Source of the DNA: Clostridium_AW malenominatum
GTDB taxonomy: Bacteria > Bacillota > Clostridia > Clostridiales > Clostridiaceae
Length of the DNA: 64,000 bases
Direction of reading: 5' to 3'
NCBI RefSeq assembly: GCF_039521365.1
Contig: NZ_BAAACF010000003.1
Location: forward strand, 62,001 to 126,000
Shown piece by piece: positions 61,033-64,000 of this stretch (its first letter is position 1; every line of letters begins with the position of its first letter). Both the position numbers and the translations under genes were made by a program. The notes beneath the pieces are model-generated. The model saw only the letters and a program-made list of their open reading frames with translations, was not told the origin of the DNA and ran no database searches.

Positions 61033-63077
61033 CAAAAATATATATCAGAAAACTCTGTATTAACTTTTGTTATTATATTGCCATTGCTATACTTATTATC
61101 CATTGTAACAGCAACTTCTTTTATTACATTACATATAGGAAACTTTATAATCACTTCTGTACCTTTGCCATCTTCACTAAATAAATTGATTTTACCATTT
61201 TGAATTTCTACAAAGGATTTAACAAGAGATAAACCTATACCACTGCCCTCACATTTTCTTGAAAAGGATTTGTCTACTAGGGTAAATCTTTCAAATACAT
61301 CATTTTGATTTTCCTTAGGTATACCTATTCCATTATCCCTTACGCTTATAGCAATAAACTCCTTTTCTACGCAATACATATTCACGTAAATCATGCCATT
61401 GTCATCGGTATATTTTATTGAATTTGATAATAGATTAAGAATTATCCTTTCAATAAGGGTAGGATCACAACATATAATCTGTTCTTCTATCTCTGTGTCA
61501 AAAATTATGCTGATATTTTTATTTTCAGAATATGGTACAACAGATTGAACTACACTTTCTACTACTTGTACTATATTGTAATAACCTAAGTAAGGTTTAA
61601 AATATCCAGAATCTATTTTTGTAATATCTATCAAATTATTTGTTAATTTTAATAATCTTAAACAATTTTGCCTAATGCTTTTATTATATTTTTTTACGCT
61701 ATCTAAGTCATTATTATTTAAATATATATCCTCTAATTGCAGTGCACTATAAATTACATTAATAGGAGTTCTTAGTTCATGGGAAATATTCGAAAAAAAT
61801 TCTGTTTTAATTTTATCTTGTTCTTCTCTATACTTTAACTTTAGCTTAATTTCTTCTATTTTTTTTCTTTCCGTTATGTCTCTTGCTATTGATATTGTAT
61901 ACCTTTCATCATTTGAATTAATAGAAATTGTTGATACCTCTACATCTACTATTTCACCATATTTTTTCACAAACTTTTGTTCAATTACTGGTAACTTTAC
62001 TCCTTCACTTAATAATCTATCTTCTGCAATTTTTTTGTAATCATCATGAATAAACTTCATAGAATCATTACTAATCAGTTCTTCTTCACTATCATATTCA
62101 AGTAATTTAATTATAGCTTGATTAGCATATTCTATTTTTCCATCTTTTCTTATTACAGTGGGATCTGGTAAAAAATCTACAAGCATCTTGTATTTATTTA
62201 AATTACCTTGAAGTTCTTTTTTTGCAATTTCTAATTCATTGTTTATTTCTTCTAATTTTTCTGCTTTATATTTCAATTCATAGAAAAGTGCATTAAAAGG
62301 CTCCCTTAATGACGATTTTATAACTGCGCAATACAAACAGTAAAAAGATACTATCCTCAATATATGAGCAATGGTATCATAAAATCCCTTGGTTGATATA
62401 AATGCAAAAATCAATTGAGATACTATCTTGCTAGTTATTGCTAACATAATTAAGCTCATATTATATTTGTTCTCTCTATCCTTTTTTCTATGCCTATAGG
62501 CTATTCCCATAGAGATAATAAAGAAAATAACAGGAATAAGCTCACTTATTTTTTTAAGTAAACTTAATGTATCTTTATCAGTAGTAAATTTTGATATAAT
62601 GTCTATTTTAAAAATCAATAAAAGAATTATGGAAGTAATAAACATGTAAATATGAAATACTTTATAATAATTTATCTTTTTGTGGAAATATCTATTAGAA
62701 ATTAACAGAGAAATTGATTCCATATATCTAGCAGCGATGCATAACTGCAATGATGTATATTTTAAATGAAATGGAAATAAATTAATACCTTCATATATAA
62801 GAGCATGAGCAAAATCTAATGTTCCTACAAAGGCATAGGCTACCCCTAAGTAAATAAAATAATTATTATTAGATATCTGTAACGTATTTTTCACTGTAAT
62901 CAATATTGCATATCCAGTTATAATGGTAATTGTTTCTGTAAGAAAATGAAATAATGGTTGATTTTTAGAACTTAGATATAAAATAGATAAAAAAATAAAC
63001 ATCAAAACAATTTTTTTAGCTTGAACTAAAAATTTTAAATTTTTAAAAGAGCTTAAGTTATGCTTAGCTACTTCCAT
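61032..63077 (-). CDS. MASE3-PAS sensor histidine kinase, second of a tandem pair
   Basis: A 681-residue paralogue of the downstream kinase with the same domains. MASE3 helices are at about 20-255 (GYAILITVKNTLQI, YLGVAYAFVGTLDFAHA), PAS at about 290-400 and HisKA with SNISHELRTPINVI. The HATPase has NLLSNSIKYT, VRDNGIGI and GSGIGLSLVKS, and the tail again ends EFSDIYF. All catalytic boxes are intact. I chose the ATG at 63077 with AAGGGGG upstream; a further 31 in-frame codons lack an RBS. Separate terminators imply separate transcripts for the two kinases. No response regulator nearby. Confidence 0.92.
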   Translation of the reverse strand: MEVAKHNLSSFKNLKFLVQAKKIVLMFIFLSILYLSSKNQPLFHFLTETITIITGYAILITVKNTLQISNNNYFIYLGVAYAFVGTLDFAHALIYEGINLFPFHLKYTSLQLCIAARYMESISLLISNRYFHKKINYYKVFHIYMFITSIILLLIFKIDIISKFTTDKDTLSLLKKISELIPVIFFIISMGIAYRHRKKDRENKYNMSLIMLAITSKIVSQLIFAFISTKGFYDTIAHILRIVSFYCLYCAVIKSSLREPFNALFYELKYKAEKLEEINNELEIAKKELQGNLNKYKMLVDFLPDPTVIRKDGKIEYANQAIIKLLEYDSEEELISNDSMKFIHDDYKKIAEDRLLSEGVKLPVIEQKFVKKYGEIVDVEVSTISINSNDERYTISIARDITERKKIEEIKLKLKYREEQDKIKTEFFSNISHELRTPINVIYSALQLEDIYLNNNDLDSVKKYNKSIRQNCLRLLKLTNNLIDITKIDSGYFKPYLGYYNIVQVVESVVQSVVPYSENKNISIIFDTEIEEQIICCDPTLIERIILNLLSNSIKYTDDNGMIYVNMYCVEKEFIAISVRDNGIGIPKENQNDVFERFTLVDKSFSRKCEGSGIGLSLVKSFVEIQNGKINLFSEDGKGTEVIIKFPICNVIKEVAVTMDNKYSNGNIITKVNTEFSDIYF

Positions 63078-63218
63078 TATAATCCCCCTTGTATAATACT
63101 TTATAAAAAAATTCTCCCTAATATAATTTACCATAATACAAATTGCATTGTAATTAGGTTTTATTATCATTTTTATTCATTTTTCTTACAATTCAACTAC
63201 AAATCTTCTTAGAAAAAC

Positions 63219-63247
63219 AAAAATTACCCAATTATTGGGTAATTTTT
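63219..63247. terminator. Intrinsic terminator
   Basis: AAAAATTACCCA / TGGGTAATTTTT, perfect 12-bp stem, 5-base loop. It lies downstream of the lectin-like gene on the minus strand. Confidence 0.8.
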
Positions 63248-63281
63248 AGTAAAATTTTATTTCTATTTAAATAAAAGGATA

Positions 63282-64000
63282 CTATCCTCTAAAAAATCTG
63301 TGTAATATAGAGTTATTCCTTCCTTGAGCAAAAACATCAATTCTCTCTGGTCCCCAAGAGGCAGAAGATGGAGCTGAAGTTAAATTTCCACCAAGATTCA
63401 TCCAATTGGTCCAATTACGTCCATTCCACTGTCTATGCATTAAATTATTGAAAGTTCCTCTAGCAAAAACATCAATTTGATTTGCTCTTCTTGATGAAGC
63501 TCCTGGTGCTGAAGTTAAACTTCCACCAAGGTTTTCCCAGTTGCTCCATCTACGTCCATCCCACCATATGTGGAATAAATTATTATTTCTTCCTCTTGAA
63601 AAAACATCAATTCTATTTGGTCCCCAGGATACTGCTGCTGGTGCTGAAGTTAAATTTCCACCAAGACTTTCCCAGTCGCTCCAACGGGATCCATCCCACC
63701 ATTTGTGCCATAAAGCATTATCCGTTCCTCTTACAAAGCAATCTAATCTATTGCTTGCCCAAGAGCAAATAGTTGGCGAGGAAGTAAGAACTCCACCAAG
63801 ACTTTCCCACTCACTCCACCTACGTCCATCCCACCATTTATGCCACATAGCATTATCTGTGCCCCTTCCTACTACGTCAATTCTATTTGGCCCCCAGGAT
63901 ACTGCCGCTGGTGCTGAGGTTAAGGTTCCACCAAGGTCCTCCCAATTATTCCATCTGCGACCATCCCACCAATTGTGTATCAGTTCATTTCTGCTTCCTC
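63282..64000 (-). CDS. PLL-lectin-like beta-propeller repeat protein, 5' end cut off
   Basis: The reading frame is open to the right edge, so at least 239 residues are the C-terminal part of a longer protein. It consists of about five repeats of 45 residues. Each repeat has HKWWDGRRW, W-x-x-LGG, LTSAP, then SWGPNRIDVFARG. This is the pattern of DUF346/PLL-type repeats, where each repeat forms one blade of a seven-bladed propeller and sugars bind between blades. Two or more further blades, and any signal peptide, lie beyond the window. The fourth repeat has lost the usual SWGP (SRRA), and the fifth has HRQWNG in place of the W-W pair, so binding may be uneven between blades. Confidence 0.85.
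   Translation of the reverse strand, partial: GSRNELIHNWWDGRRWNNWEDLGGTLTSAPAAVSWGPNRIDVVGRGTDNAMWHKWWDGRRWSEWESLGGVLTSSPTICSWASNRLDCFVRGTDNALWHKWWDGSRWSDWESLGGNLTSAPAAVSWGPNRIDVFSRGRNNNLFHIWWDGRRWSNWENLGGSLTSAPGASSRRANQIDVFARGTFNNLMHRQWNGRNWTNWMNLGGNLTSAPSSASWGPERIDVFAQGRNNSILHRFFRG

Noticed and set aside
1..64000. tRNA, rRNA, prophage or intact insertion sequence
   Set aside because: I looked for cloverleaf ends, rRNA cores, transposase and phage structural motifs and found none I could support by eye.

Overview
The window looks like the chromosome of a Clostridium-type, low-GC, spore-forming Firmicute. The evidence is the very AT-rich DNA, strong AGGAGG ribosome binding sites, frequent TTG starts, intrinsic terminators after nearly every transcription unit, two proteins with clostridial CWB2 cell-wall-binding repeats, a clostripain-family peptidase, cysteine-rich proteins that look spore-associated, and orphan MASE3 histidine kinases. 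I see no rRNA, tRNA, CRISPR array, prophage or intact insertion sequence. I cannot name the species from sequence alone.

Layout. 1-4.6 kb holds the 3' part of a pyridoxine-kinase-like gene, a DUF2935 gene, a CGGC-domain gene, and a secreted phosphodiester-glycosidase-like protein ending in three CWB2 repeats. 4.7-9.4 kb holds a TetR repressor and a YhgE/Pip membrane protein, whose upstream regions carry nearly the same 14-bp palindrome, and a secreted M28 peptidase. 9.5-15.1 kb is one efflux operon: membrane-fusion protein, ABC ATPase, MacB-like permease and two short TolC-family proteins, which is odd in a single-membrane cell. 15.3-39.6 kb is a long co-directional surface-polysaccharide locus. 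It contains an O-antigen-ligase-like protein, rfbA/C/B/D for dTDP-rhamnose, a Wzm/Wzt-type ABC exporter, a methyltransferase-coil-double-glycosyltransferase fusion, a YfhO/GT2/GtrA glycosylation trio, an acyltransferase, UDP-glucose dehydrogenase, a UDP-glucuronate-epimerase-like enzyme, two GT2 enzymes, an initiating phosphoglycosyltransferase and a kinase-fold protein. 39.7-43.2 kb is a large S-layer-type protein with three N-terminal CWB2 repeats.

44-48.6 kb is mixed: an acyltransferase-3, a SEC-C protein, a Phd antitoxin with a gutted Doc toxin, a polysaccharide deacetylase, an MnmM-like methyltransferase and a U32-like protein. 48.6-54.4 kb is a cluster of unusual proteins: two related Cys-rich proteins, a coiled-coil protein, a DUF11-like protein, a cytosolic clostripain-like peptidase and a small beta-rich protein. 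Some of its promoters resemble those of mother-cell sporulation sigma factors, so I suspect spore-surface (exosporium) proteins. 54.5-58.7 kb has a patatin, a membrane protein, a compact type I toxin-antitoxin locus of Fst/par layout, and a split permease with a fused ferredoxin next to a divergent Crp/Fnr regulator. 58.8-63.1 kb has tandem paralogous MASE3 histidine kinases. The right edge cuts a PLL-lectin-like repeat protein.

How the parts fit: the polysaccharide locus lies directly beside the S-layer gene, and CWB2 proteins are known to be held on the clostridial wall by an anionic polymer. The simplest reading is that the locus builds and decorates the polymer on which the S-layer and related CWB2 proteins sit. 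The least described candidates are the type I toxin-antitoxin locus, the putative exosporium cluster, and a beta-rich module that recurs in three different proteins of the polysaccharide locus.
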